Source: an uncultured Eudoraea sp.
GTDB taxonomy: Bacteria; Bacteroidota; Bacteroidia; Flavobacteriales; Flavobacteriaceae
Assembly (NCBI RefSeq): GCF_947490415.1
Contig: NZ_CANLGX010000006.1
Coordinates: forward strand, 1-64,000
Length of the DNA: 64,000 nt
Reading direction: 5' to 3'
In this document: positions 26,117 to 35,800 of the stretch, piece after piece
Position numbering within the stretch: position 1 is the first letter of the stretch
How the letters are laid out: each line of letters starts with the position of its first letter
Made by a program: the position numbers and the translations under genes
The notes under the pieces: model-generated
Database searches by the model: none
Seen by the model: the letters and a program-made list of their open reading frames with translations, nothing else
Told to the model about the DNA's origin: nothing

Positions 26117-27016
26117 TTATAAAAATTTATCAATAACATAAACCAATTGCATAAGAGTGATATAGCTTACACTAATTAACATGAGTTTCCTGGCCGATTT
26201 ATTATCTCTTTTTTCAAATAATCTAAAGCCAAAAAACAACATTACTAATCCCATAATAAGGATTATTAAAGCAGCCGGAATAGATAAATGTAATCTCCCG
26301 GTTATTCCAAAAACCGGAATTACGGAGATAATTATCATCCAAATTGTATACATTATTATCTGAATTGCGGTACCCTTATCTTTTTTCCCGGTAGGCAACA
26401 TTTTAAATCCTCCTTTTTGATAATCTTCATCCAGCATCCAGGCTAACGCCCAAAAGTGAGGGAATTGCCAGAAAAACTGGATCATGAAAAGTGTTCCCGG
26501 TTCTATTCCGAAATTATTCGTGGCAGCTACCCAGCCGAGCATAAACGGAATTGCTCCCGGAATTGCGCCAACAAAAACTGATAGCGGAGTTTTTGTTTTC
26601 AAAGGAGTATAAACACTCGTATAAAGGAATATTGAAATAGCCCCAAACATAGCCGTTTTAGGGTTGAGGATATATAGGCTAACCACGCCTAAAATTGTCA
26701 TAATTATAGCCAGGGTCATGGATTTATTACTAGACATTCTACCCGCAGGAATGGGTCTGTTCCTTGTTCTGTTCATCAAAGCATCAAGGTCTTTTTCTAT
26801 AACCTGATTAAATGCATTTGACGCACCTACCATGCAGTAACCTCCAAATGCCAACAGAAGAAGTGACAAGGGATTTACCTCATAGGCCCCTAAAAGATAG
26901 CCGGCCAAAGATGAAAAGACAACGCTGAGTGCGAGTCTCGATTTGGTAATCTCCTTAAAATCAGCAAAAGTCAATACGCTTTTTGTATTGTTTGCCGTTC
27001 CAACGACCGTCTTCAT
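26117..27016 (-). CDS. ctaB: Protoheme IX farnesyltransferase (heme O synthase)
   Basis: 299 residues, UbiA family with about nine membrane helices. The prenyl-diphosphate site NAFNQVIEKDLDALMNRTRNRPIP (Asp-rich motif N-x-x-x-D-x-x-x-D) and the second Asp-rich loop (WMLDEDYQKGGFKMLP) are both present. It farnesylates heme B to heme O, the precursor of heme A for the oxidase encoded in this window. It is the first gene of the assembly cluster. Confidence 0.95.
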   Translation of the reverse strand: MKTVVGTANNTKSVLTFADFKEITKSRLALSVVFSSLAGYLLGAYEVNPLSLLLLAFGGYCMVGASNAFNQVIEKDLDALMNRTRNRPIPAGRMSSNKSMTLAIIMTILGVVSLYILNPKTAMFGAISIFLYTSVYTPLKTKTPLSVFVGAIPGAIPFMLGWVAATNNFGIEPGTLFMIQFFWQFPHFWALAWMLDEDYQKGGFKMLPTGKKDKGTAIQIIMYTIWMIIISVIPVFGITGRLHLSIPAALIILIMGLVMLFFGFRLFEKRDNKSARKLMLISVSYITLMQLVYVIDKFL

Positions 27017-27157
27017 TTGAAATCCTTAATCTATTGAATGCGAAGTAAAATGTTCGCTTTTATGCGGTGGCAAAGATAAGGCCCATTACATTTTCCTGCA
27101 ACGAAATACGTTTGTTTATGCTATCTTTAAAGTATACACTAATAAATATAGGAATCT

Positions 27158-28066
27158 ATGAATATTTATAAAACTAAAGTTATGTTTCTGGTCTTTATCT
27201 CAACCATTTGCATTTCATTGTCATCTGCGCAAGACCAGGAAGTGGTTATTGGCATTGATAAGCTTTCGGATGAAGTTTATATGCTTACAGGGCAAGGTGG
27301 CAACATAGGTGTCTACATCGGTCAAAAGAATGTCTTTATGATCGATGACCAATTTGATCGGTTAAGCGAGAAAATAAAAAAAGCTATTGAATCGCTGACC
27401 GATAAGCCCATTGCATTTCTCTTTAACACACATATGCACGGTGACCATACCGGAGGAAACGCGAATTTCAATAATGACCTTACCACACTTGTAGCACACG
27501 ACAATGTCCGGAAACGGGTTATGGCCAATCAGCAAAAAGAATTAGATGATAAAAAAATTACCAAAGAGTATTACAATAAAATGCTGCCCGAAGTTACCTT
27601 TTCGGAGGATATTACATTTCATGACGGAGAAGAAACGATCATGGCTTTTCATGTTCATAATGCCCACACAGATGGCGATGCCATGGTCTATTTTGTTAAT
27701 AATGACGTTATACATTTGGGTGACACTTATTTTGCCGGGAGGTATCCCTATATTGATTTGAATAGTGGTGGTAGTTTACAGGGTTTTATTGATGCTCATA
27801 AAAAAGTGCTCATGGTAATAGGTGAAGAGACAAAAATTATTCCTGGTCATGGCGGGCCTTCCACAAAAAAAGAGCTGGAAATTTATGTTGCCATGTTAGA
27901 AGATGTAAAGACTGGTATTCTGGCTGCTATTGAAGCAGGAAAAAGCCTTGAAGAAGTAAAAACCGACACCAGCATTAGTGCGGCCTATGATAACACTCAT
28001 GGTAATGGCTTTATTAAACCAGAAGTCATGCGCGAGACCTTCTATAAAAGTTTAAAGGGCGAATAA
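27158..28066 (+). CDS. Secreted MBL-fold metallo-hydrolase
   Basis: 302 residues with a signal peptide (cleaved after LSSAQ). The metallo-beta-lactamase motif HMHGDHTGG (about 92-100), the downstream HNAHTDGD, LGDTYF and PGHGG blocks give a full set of ligands for two metal ions. It is a periplasmic hydrolase of the MBL superfamily; substrate unknown. Gene order does not help: it diverges from ctaB and converges with tonB. The family includes lactonases and beta-lactamase-like enzymes, so resistance should not be assumed. Confidence 0.88.
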   Translation: MNIYKTKVMFLVFISTICISLSSAQDQEVVIGIDKLSDEVYMLTGQGGNIGVYIGQKNVFMIDDQFDRLSEKIKKAIESLTDKPIAFLFNTHMHGDHTGGNANFNNDLTTLVAHDNVRKRVMANQQKELDDKKITKEYYNKMLPEVTFSEDITFHDGEETIMAFHVHNAHTDGDAMVYFVNNDVIHLGDTYFAGRYPYIDLNSGGSLQGFIDAHKKVLMVIGEETKIIPGHGGPSTKKELEIYVAMLEDVKTGILAAIEAGKSLEEVKTDTSISAAYDNTHGNGFIKPEVMRETFYKSLKGE

Positions 28067-28080
28067 TTTGGAACAGAAAA

Positions 28081-28108
28081 AAACCCTGCCGTTGTCTGGT
28101 CAGGGTTT
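28081..28108. terminator. Bidirectional terminator between MBL and tonB genes
   Basis: AAACCCTG / CAGGGTTT, an 8-bp perfect stem with a 12-nt loop, has A runs on the left and T or A runs on the right. It lies between two convergent genes. Confidence 0.8.
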
Positions 28109-28131
28109 AAAAATATTTATAGTTTTTGAGC

Positions 28132-28836
28132 TTATTGTAATTTAAAGGTAATTGGAATACTAAAAGGTACCCTAACCGCTCTTCCTCTCTGCTTGCCAGG
28201 AGTCATTCTGGGAAGTTTTTCAATAATTCGCAATGCTTCTGCTTCCAGGTTTTTATCCGGACCTCTGTATCTAATATTTCCAATGCTTCCATCTTTCTGA
28301 ATCGTAAACATTACATTTACTCTTCCCTGAACACCCATTTCCTGAGCAATTTCTGGATAACGGAAATTTTTACGGATATGTTTTTGCATCATTTCATTAA
28401 AACATGCTCTTTTATCGCTGGCTCCTTCACAACCAGGAAATACAGGCACATCTTCAATTACCGCAAATGGAACATCTACATCTTCTTCCATTTCTTCAAC
28501 ATCAACATCCTCAACTTCAATAACCTCTTCTTCCTGACTAGTCTCTGTTGATTCAATAACAGTTTCTTCTACTTCTTCCTCATCCTCTACGACTTCAATT
28601 ACTTCAGGAGCAGCTGGTGGTGGAGGTGGTGGAGGTGTTTTGATCTGTTCTGTCATGGGAACTTCCTCATCCAAATTATCCTCAACATTTAAAGAAATGT
28701 CATATTCATTGGATTTATCGTAAGTTTTCCACTCAAATGCACCCCAAACAATTAACATAACAAAGGCCAAACCTAAAACAAAATAGAGTCCACTATTGTT
28801 TCTTAAATCGGCTTTTGGATTCTTTTTTAGTTCCAT
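28132..28836 (-). CDS. TonB-family energy transducer
   Basis: 234 residues: a single N-terminal membrane helix (about 17-35), a proline stretch (KTPPPPPPPAAPE), a long acidic linker of Glu, Asp and Val (about 75-120), and a TonB C-terminal domain (about 150-234) with FRYPEIAQEMGVQGRVNVMF. TonB couples the proton gradient to outer-membrane transporters. No exbB/exbD is nearby. It is the last gene after gcvH and vanZ. Confidence 0.92.
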   Translation of the reverse strand: MELKKNPKADLRNNSGLYFVLGLAFVMLIVWGAFEWKTYDKSNEYDISLNVEDNLDEEVPMTEQIKTPPPPPPPAAPEVIEVVEDEEEVEETVIESTETSQEEEVIEVEDVDVEEMEEDVDVPFAVIEDVPVFPGCEGASDKRACFNEMMQKHIRKNFRYPEIAQEMGVQGRVNVMFTIQKDGSIGNIRYRGPDKNLEAEALRIIEKLPRMTPGKQRGRAVRVPFSIPITFKLQ

Positions 28837-28889
28837 CTTCTAAAATTTTAATATTCGCTAATTTAACTATTAATTTGATTAAAAAGCAA

Positions 28890-29291
28890 TTAATCTTTCC
28901 ATTTTAACTGCGTTTTACCCGAAAAAAGTATAATTATAAAAACTGCACCAAAAAAAGCACCAAGGCTATTCGCCAGAACATCATATAATTCACCACTTCT
29001 GTTCTCGGTAAATGTATCTTGAATTACTTCAATAATTATACCATAAATAATAACGCTCAGCGCAGTAATTATAATAGCCCGGGACAGCTTAAATTGGCCC
29101 TTTGTGCGTTCTCTAATTAACAGTATTCCCAGGATTGCAGCAACAAAATAGAAAAAGAAATGAATCAATTTATCCAGGTGAGGGATGTTTATCCCCTCCG
29201 TGTCTATGTCTTCAAATGAGGATAGGCTGAGTATAGTAATAATTAAAATCCAGCAGATAAAGCCAATAGTAAACCCATAACGTTTAAACAC
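28890..29291 (-). CDS. VanZ-like membrane protein
   Basis: About 133 residues with four membrane helices and the VanZ-family signatures [12 protein letters not shown] and a C-terminal [12 protein letters not shown]. Function is unclear; VanZ itself gives low teicoplanin resistance, but the family is broad and usually uncharacterised. I start at a GTG (29291) that overlaps the gcvH stop by 8 bp. A longer reading from GTG 29318 would overlap gcvH by 35 bp, which is less likely. Confidence 0.8.
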   Translation of the reverse strand: MFKRYGFTIGFICWILIITILSLSSFEDIDTEGINIPHLDKLIHFFFYFVAAILGILLIRERTKGQFKLSRAIIITALSVIIYGIIIEVIQDTFTENRSGELYDVLANSLGAFFGAVFIIILFSGKTQLKWKD

Positions 29292-29664
29292 CAATAAGCT
29301 CCTTATAATCTGCTTCACTCATAAGACCGTCAATCTCCGAGGCATCATTTATCTTTACTTTAATCATCCAGCCATCACCATAGGGATCTGAATTTACTTT
29401 CTCCGGTTCATCCTCCAGCAATTCGTTAAATTCAATGATCTCCCCGCTAAGTGGCAGAAAAAGATCAGAAACTGTCTTTACGGCCTCGACAGTACCAAAA
29501 ACCTCATCCTTATCTAAAGTTTCATCCAGTGTCTCTACTTCAACATAAACTATATCACCAAGTTCCCCCTGTGCAAAATCTGTAATGCCAACGGTAGCGA
29601 TATCCCCATCAATCCTTATCCATTCGTGATCTTTGGTATATTTTAATTCGGATGGTATATTCAT
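29284..29664 (-). CDS. gcvH: Glycine cleavage system H protein
   Basis: 126 residues, the standard size. The lipoyl-carrying Lys sits in VEAVKTVSD (about 64), after the ELGDIVYVE block; the end shows DGWMIKVKI. The H protein shuttles the aminomethyl group between the P, T and L proteins, whose genes are not in this window. It is encoded between sprA and vanZ and has its own promoter. Confidence 0.95.
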   Translation of the reverse strand: MNIPSELKYTKDHEWIRIDGDIATVGITDFAQGELGDIVYVEVETLDETLDKDEVFGTVEAVKTVSDLFLPLSGEIIEFNELLEDEPEKVNSDPYGDGWMIKVKINDASEIDGLMSEADYKELIGV

Positions 29665-29687
29665 TTTAATTTATTTTGTTATGCCCG

Positions 29688-29718
29688 CAAATGTAGTAGA
29701 TAATCTGTTGGTTTTCAA
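29688..29718 (-). promoter_or_regulatory. Promoter of gcvH-vanZ-tonB
   Basis: Minus strand TTG (29718-29716), 20-bp spacer and TACATTTG (29695-29688) match the Bacteroidetes promoter TTG-N17-23-TAnnTTTG in every fixed position. It lies 23 bp before the gcvH ATG. Confidence 0.65.
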
Positions 29719-29770
29719 AAAAAATAGACAGGATAAGAGGTTAAATCCTCTATTGTGCGGATAACATATA

Positions 29771-29795
29771 AAAACAATATCCTAAATAAATATTG
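29771..29795 (-). terminator. Weak AT-rich terminator after sprA
   Basis: On the minus strand CAATAT ... ATATTG (6-bp stem, 9-nt loop) is followed by TTTTTATATG. Between it and the sprA stop is a second perfect inverted repeat (29802-29819, CGTTTATT / AATAAACG). Both are AT-rich, so strength is doubtful. Confidence 0.4.
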
Positions 29796-29831
29796 TAAGG
29801 ACGTTTATTCTAATAAACGGCTAAAACAACT

Positions 29832-32800
29832 TTAGTTTCCGAAATTATATCGAATGGTAAACCCGGTATTGATTGTAGTTTGAGGAAATGCAGTAGAAAC
29901 AGCGAACTTCGAGAATGAATAATCAAAGAAGAATAAAGCGTTCAGGTTTTTACTTAGGGCATAGTCTGCTGTAAATTTAGTAGACAATAAATTCTGCCCA
30001 GCAGTTATCTGATTGTTATCCAAGCTGAGATTTCTAATAATGGTAAGATTATCTCTTAGAGTAAAATCTGCCTTAAGGTTTAAATCGCCTTTTAGTCGTT
30101 GCTTCTGCCCTCCAATATTTGTTACAAATTTTACATCCTTAAAACGATATCCCAGCCCAAGGGTATAATCCTGGCCATTAATCTCTGTAAGTAAGTTATT
30201 GTCGAAGCTAAAAGAATACGCTCTGTCCGTACCTATTTCTGCCAAAATACTCAGCGAACTTTGCATTTCAAAATCCACTCTAATTAAAGGATTAAACTGG
30301 TCTGTAAGGACAACATTATTAATAATATTCTCCGGAAGATAATCCTGTGTTTCCGGATTAATGGGCGGAAGATTATCATTGACAAGCTGAGATCTTTCCA
30401 GATTAGTTTGAAAAGTATTTATACTGTAGGCAGATCGGTAACCATGGCTCAATGAAAAACGTTTGAACATCTTTTTAAAGGATTTAATCCGCATTAACCC
30501 GGTATATTTAATATTCCAATTTGGTACGGGAATATCTCTAAAAGCATCTAAATTAACCCTATTTACATCCTGACCGGTGTAGGCTGCAAAGAAAGCCGGT
30601 AGAATTACGTCCTGACTTGTTGGGCCATATCTTAAAGGATATCCATTCTCATCCAGGCCTTCATCCGGACTCGACCTGTCTGAGAATAACCTTTCTGAAA
30701 CAACAAGCCTGTTATTTTTGAAAGTTTCAAAATTCTTTGATTCAAATTCATCACTTTTACTAAATGATGTACCAATCATTATTGTGGATATACTGAAGTT
30801 TCCAAAAGTGTTAGGTGTTTGCGGGATATACTCTCCCGCGTCGATCTCATAATTCTCCTGTAAACTGCTGGAAAATTGCCTGTCTGCCAATAAATCAATA
30901 GTCAAATCCCGAACGGGTTGCGCCGTAGCGGTAATGTTCAGCTGTTTGTTTGTACGCTTTATAAATTGTTCGTTAAATTCATTATAAGGGGTAAGCCAGC
31001 CATTACGTGCTGCTTCAAAACGCACATCTTTCTGGCTTCCGAAGACAAAACCTAAAGTTGGCCTTGTGGTTCCAATAAATCCGATAGACTGGGTATATCC
31101 GGGTAAAACCGTACCGTTATTCTCTCTGTAATTGACGTTAATACGTTTTACCATTGTTACTATATCAATAACCGTGTTGAATCCGGCACTACTCTTCTTT
31201 TTGGGCTTTTTCTCCCCGGCAGCAGGATTTCCGGCTTTATCGCGGCGAACAGGAGTATCCCCAACCTCCCCTTTGCCGCTCCTCCTTTTAAGACCTATTT
31301 GATCATAAAGTCGTTGCATGCTCAGTGCAGTGGTAATCGTATGTGTATTGGCATTTTGAATAGTGTTAATAACAGCATTGGGATCTCCAAGGGCTTCCTG
31401 TACCACTTCATTTAGAGCGTCGCCACCTCGTTGCCAATCAAAATTACTGGTGTAAGTATATTGCGCATTGATAAAATCAAGGATAGGTATCTTGTTTAGT
31501 GGAATATCATAATTTAACTGAAACTGCTGGGCATGCCTGTTGGGTTCTCCGATATCAAAGAAGCCATTCCAAATATTCAGGTCCTGGTTAATATCTGAAT
31601 CAGGGTTGCCATCTTCTTCAAAATAGTTTCTTACAATATTATTGTTGGAGGCCGTGATATTCAGGCGCAATGATTTGGATAAACTATAATTTAGCGCATA
31701 TTGCCAATTAAAAAGATAGTTTCTTTGCTGGAGCAATGGTAATGCAAGTTTTTCTACACCAGCTTCCAGTACATCCCTAAAACGTTGCTGGTTGAATTGA
31801 CGATTGTAATCTGACTGAACTGAAAAACTGGTCGGCAACAGATTAAAATTTATGTCTTTCAACCATTTTAAGTAACTCCCTGTAAATAAGGAATCCTTTT
31901 TTTCAAAAGGTGCGACCGAAACAGGGTTAAAATTATGGTTGTAAACAAAACCTGTCTTTATATTCTGATCCTTTAAACTCGCAACTTCAAAATCCCTGTG
32001 ATCTGTCTGGTTATAAGAGTAATTAAAAGTAAAATTTTCAATATCATAAATATGGGGTTTAGCTTCAGGACCCCTATTTTTGCGTACACCAATAAAGTTT
32101 ATACTTGTTCTCTTTGTATAGTCTTCTGACTGCTCTCTAATTTCGTCCTGTTCGGCCTGCGTAGCGGCCGCATCTATCCTGTCCTCAAGTTTTAAATCGT
32201 CATAGACAGGATCAAATTCGGGTGTTATTAATTGCTCTGAAATTCCATAATTAAAAGGAATTTGAACATTCCATTTTTTAGGCAGAAGTTGTCCGACAGA
32301 TACATTCGTGACTACATCGTAGGCTACTGCGTCCTCTCTGGAACGTTCATTTGGCCTTTGATCTACTGAACCAAATCCCGGAGTGCTTTTACCTCCCGTG
32401 GCAGTGACATTAGCAAAATCAGCTATGTTAGCATCAACGGCGGCAAGTGCTGCCCAACCCCCATTATTATCCAAACCTGCCATACGTAATTCGTTAAACC
32501 AAACTTCACCGCGAGCGGGAAGATTATCAATATTTTTAACTCCCAACATAGCGCTTCGCAGCGTACCTATAGAAGGGTTTCCCCTGATTCCAATTCGGAT
32601 CTGCCCCAATACCCTGGGAGCAAATTCATCAACCGAAACAACTTCCCCATCAATTATTTCATAAAAACTAATTTCATTTAGGGTTTGGTCAGCAATACCT
32701 TGTGATTTAACTTTCGTGAGGTCGCTTAGAGCAATATCCAATTCATTTATTTCCGGCCAAATTTCTTCCGGAGTTGTAGAACCAAAAGGAGTAAACTTTA

Positions 32801-35800
32801 AAGGGACTTCTATCTGATAAAAATTTTCAGAGAAATCTGTACCTATCCTTAGAAATGCGACCAACGGTACATCATCATCCAGATAATCAGAATTCACAAT
32901 CTTTTCAGCATGTAAAAACATTTTTAACTTCTTGTATTGTCGGATATCAATATTTACATTTTTAAAGACACCTCGGGAGTCCTGAGGCTCAAGATTCTCG
33001 ACTTTGAATGATAACGACTGTTCATTCTGACGAATGATAGTGTTATTATTATTTAATTGTTCTCTTAGCACTCCCGGAGGTAAAACATAAGGAATAGGCG
33101 TTCTGGAATTATTCTCTTCTATGTTTACAGTATTAACATCAACTATAGTAGCATCATCCGTTGGATCATCGTTATTTGATGACAGGGATTTTAAATAATT
33201 TCTCCAATCGATACGTACAAGATCCAGGGTAGCAAATCGCAAAACCACATCATCTGTAAAGCCCGTAAGATACATCCGCATAAAACTAATAGATCTAAAA
33301 TCTGTTACTCCTCCTACTGCATCCGTAAAATCACTTAATGGAATTTTGTACTGAATCCATCTGCGGTTTAGTGTAGTTCCATTTGGCAACTCTGGCGTTG
33401 ATCCTTCACTGATATCAGTAACATAGAGATCGTTAATAGTGGTGTTAGGTTTAATAGGAATACGATACTCAAAATAGCTGTTAATAGTATTCATTGTAAG
33501 GTCACGGTTAACGTCTTCCACGTCGGGCAAAGTTGTGGACCCCCGATCGGTATTTGTTACGGTAACAGGTGAATTTCCCTGTGGATTATTAAAGTCAAGG
33601 TAACGTTCTAAAATGCCCCCATCTCTGTTCAAATAGTATTGGAAGTTATCGAGAGCGGGATCTTCAGCGGGACCATTGTACCCTTGTGCAGCTTCCAGAC
33701 TATCATCAAGGCCATCAAAACCAATATCCTGCAGAGAACGGTTAGTTTCGCTGGCATCAAAAGCATAAACAAGAGATTGGGTAGCTGGAACCACGCCCCA
33801 ATCGGTTGCTGTGGTCAGATCATTGCTGTCTAGTCCCGGTAAACCGTTTTCATATTGTTTTCTTCCATCATCCAGAATATCCTCAGAGATATTCCCTAAA
33901 TTAATAACCAATTCACCCGGACCGGTAGCTATACCATCTACATATGGATCCATAACCCAGAACTGAACAAACTCAACATTCGATTGCTCAAAATTTGTAC
34001 TGCTCAAAGAACGCATCATTCCCGCCCATTTTTGATTTGGCTGGAGGCCATCAAAATTTGAGCTTGCATTATATGGTCCTTTTTCACCCGGATAATAGGC
34101 CATATCGAACGTATTCTGAACGGTAGTTTGACCCTGGGCGATATCTACCTGTGGAAATACTTCATCTATAAAAACTCTACGGGTCTCATTTGTAGATATA
34201 TCATTATCATTAATACCAGAAGGACGTTGATTCGTATAAAATATAGGATCTATCGTATACCAGGCCATTTTTGCTCTTTCAAAACCTGTTTCCAAATCCT
34301 GCTCACCATCAATTCTAAACTCTTCCGGTGTGCTGGCCAATGACCAGCCTAATGAAGAACGGATATCTATTAGTGCCTGGGCTCCTTCAAAATCATCTAA
34401 ATAAGTTGTAGTTTCTCCCTGAAAGTCTGCATTTTTAGGAGAGTTAGGGTTGAGGTATGCGGCTTCAGCACGAACAGATACATTTGAGGCAACATCTGTA
34501 TCTATATTAGGTAATTTATTTACCAACCTGGTTAAAAAAGGAACTTCGGTGGAAAAATTAGCATTAAGACCAAAGATGCTATTGTTTACCGGCTCCACTC
34601 CATAATTAGACTTTTGGGTAAGAGGCCTTTCATTTAAGTTTTGAAAAGTTCCGCCTAAAATAAAATTCTTGGTGAATTGATGTTCAATATTAAAACCAGT
34701 AAATCTCCTGGTTTGCTGACCGAAAATCGCATTGTTCTCTACAGAGATATTTATTGGTGTATTTGAAGCCTGCAAACTGGGATCTAATATCTGAACTGTT
34801 CCTGCCTGATAATTTACCGTATAATCTATTCCTTCCTGCAATTGCCGGCCACCCGCAGTTACTCGTACTGATCCTCTGGGAACATTAAAGGCACCTATAG
34901 GGATACCGCTTGATCCTTCCGATTTATAACGTCCTTTTAGCTTAAATCTGTTTTTCTCAGCATCTTGTAAAGATGCCGCTTTAGTTAGGGCATACATATT
35001 TCTGAAAACATATTTTTGTTGGTTTTCATTATATCCCTGATCATTATCAACATCATAAGTACCACCCCCTAATACATCAAACAGAAACTCCCCAAAAGGT
35101 TCAACTTTTGTGAAAAGTAAGAGGCCGTTTTGAGTGTTGACGGTAATCCCGGGAACAAAATCGAAGAAACCATCTCCACCACTCTGAACGTCATTAAAAG
35201 TATTAAGGCGATCCAGATTAAAAACATCCAGAAGAATTCTATCCTGCAAAGCCCCATCAGGAGAATTTTCATCGGGCCATCCGGAACCCGGACCTTCAAC
35301 CACCGGTAAAATATAATTTCTTGGGGTCGGATCTGAATATAAGATATTGAACCTAAAATCTTCCTGACTTAATTGAAAAGCACCCGTGGCATATATGTTT
35401 TTCATCATCAGGTCCCAGATAGGGTCATTCACATTGGTAATATTACTTTTTAGCAATTTCAAAACAAGTGTATTGTTATTAATTTGCGGAACTTCGACAC
35501 CTGGGGTAACCGTTGTAGCATCAATTCCGCCATTCGCAAATTCACCAACCTGAAATATTTCGCCATTGTAGGTATACTGAAAGGCTACAGCGAGTACTTC
35601 ATCATTACTTAAGCGTTGGTTCAAAGAAATATATCCCAATTGAGAATCAAACTGGAAGTCCCTTCCCGTTTCAAGTTTTCTGGCGTTTTCCAAAATAGCA
35701 TAATCAAATCCCTGATTTACCTGATATCCAGTATTTATGTCAAAACCATCATCAACCGTAGCAATATCCCTTATGTTCGAGTTTAGCACCCCTCCATTAT

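Noticed and set aside
27158-28066. Antibiotic-resistance beta-lactamase
   Set aside because: The metal motif places it in the MBL superfamily only; nothing specific to beta-lactamases is seen, and no resistance context.
28890-29291. Glycopeptide-resistance gene vanZ
   Set aside because: VanZ-like proteins are common and mostly uncharacterised; no other van gene is present.
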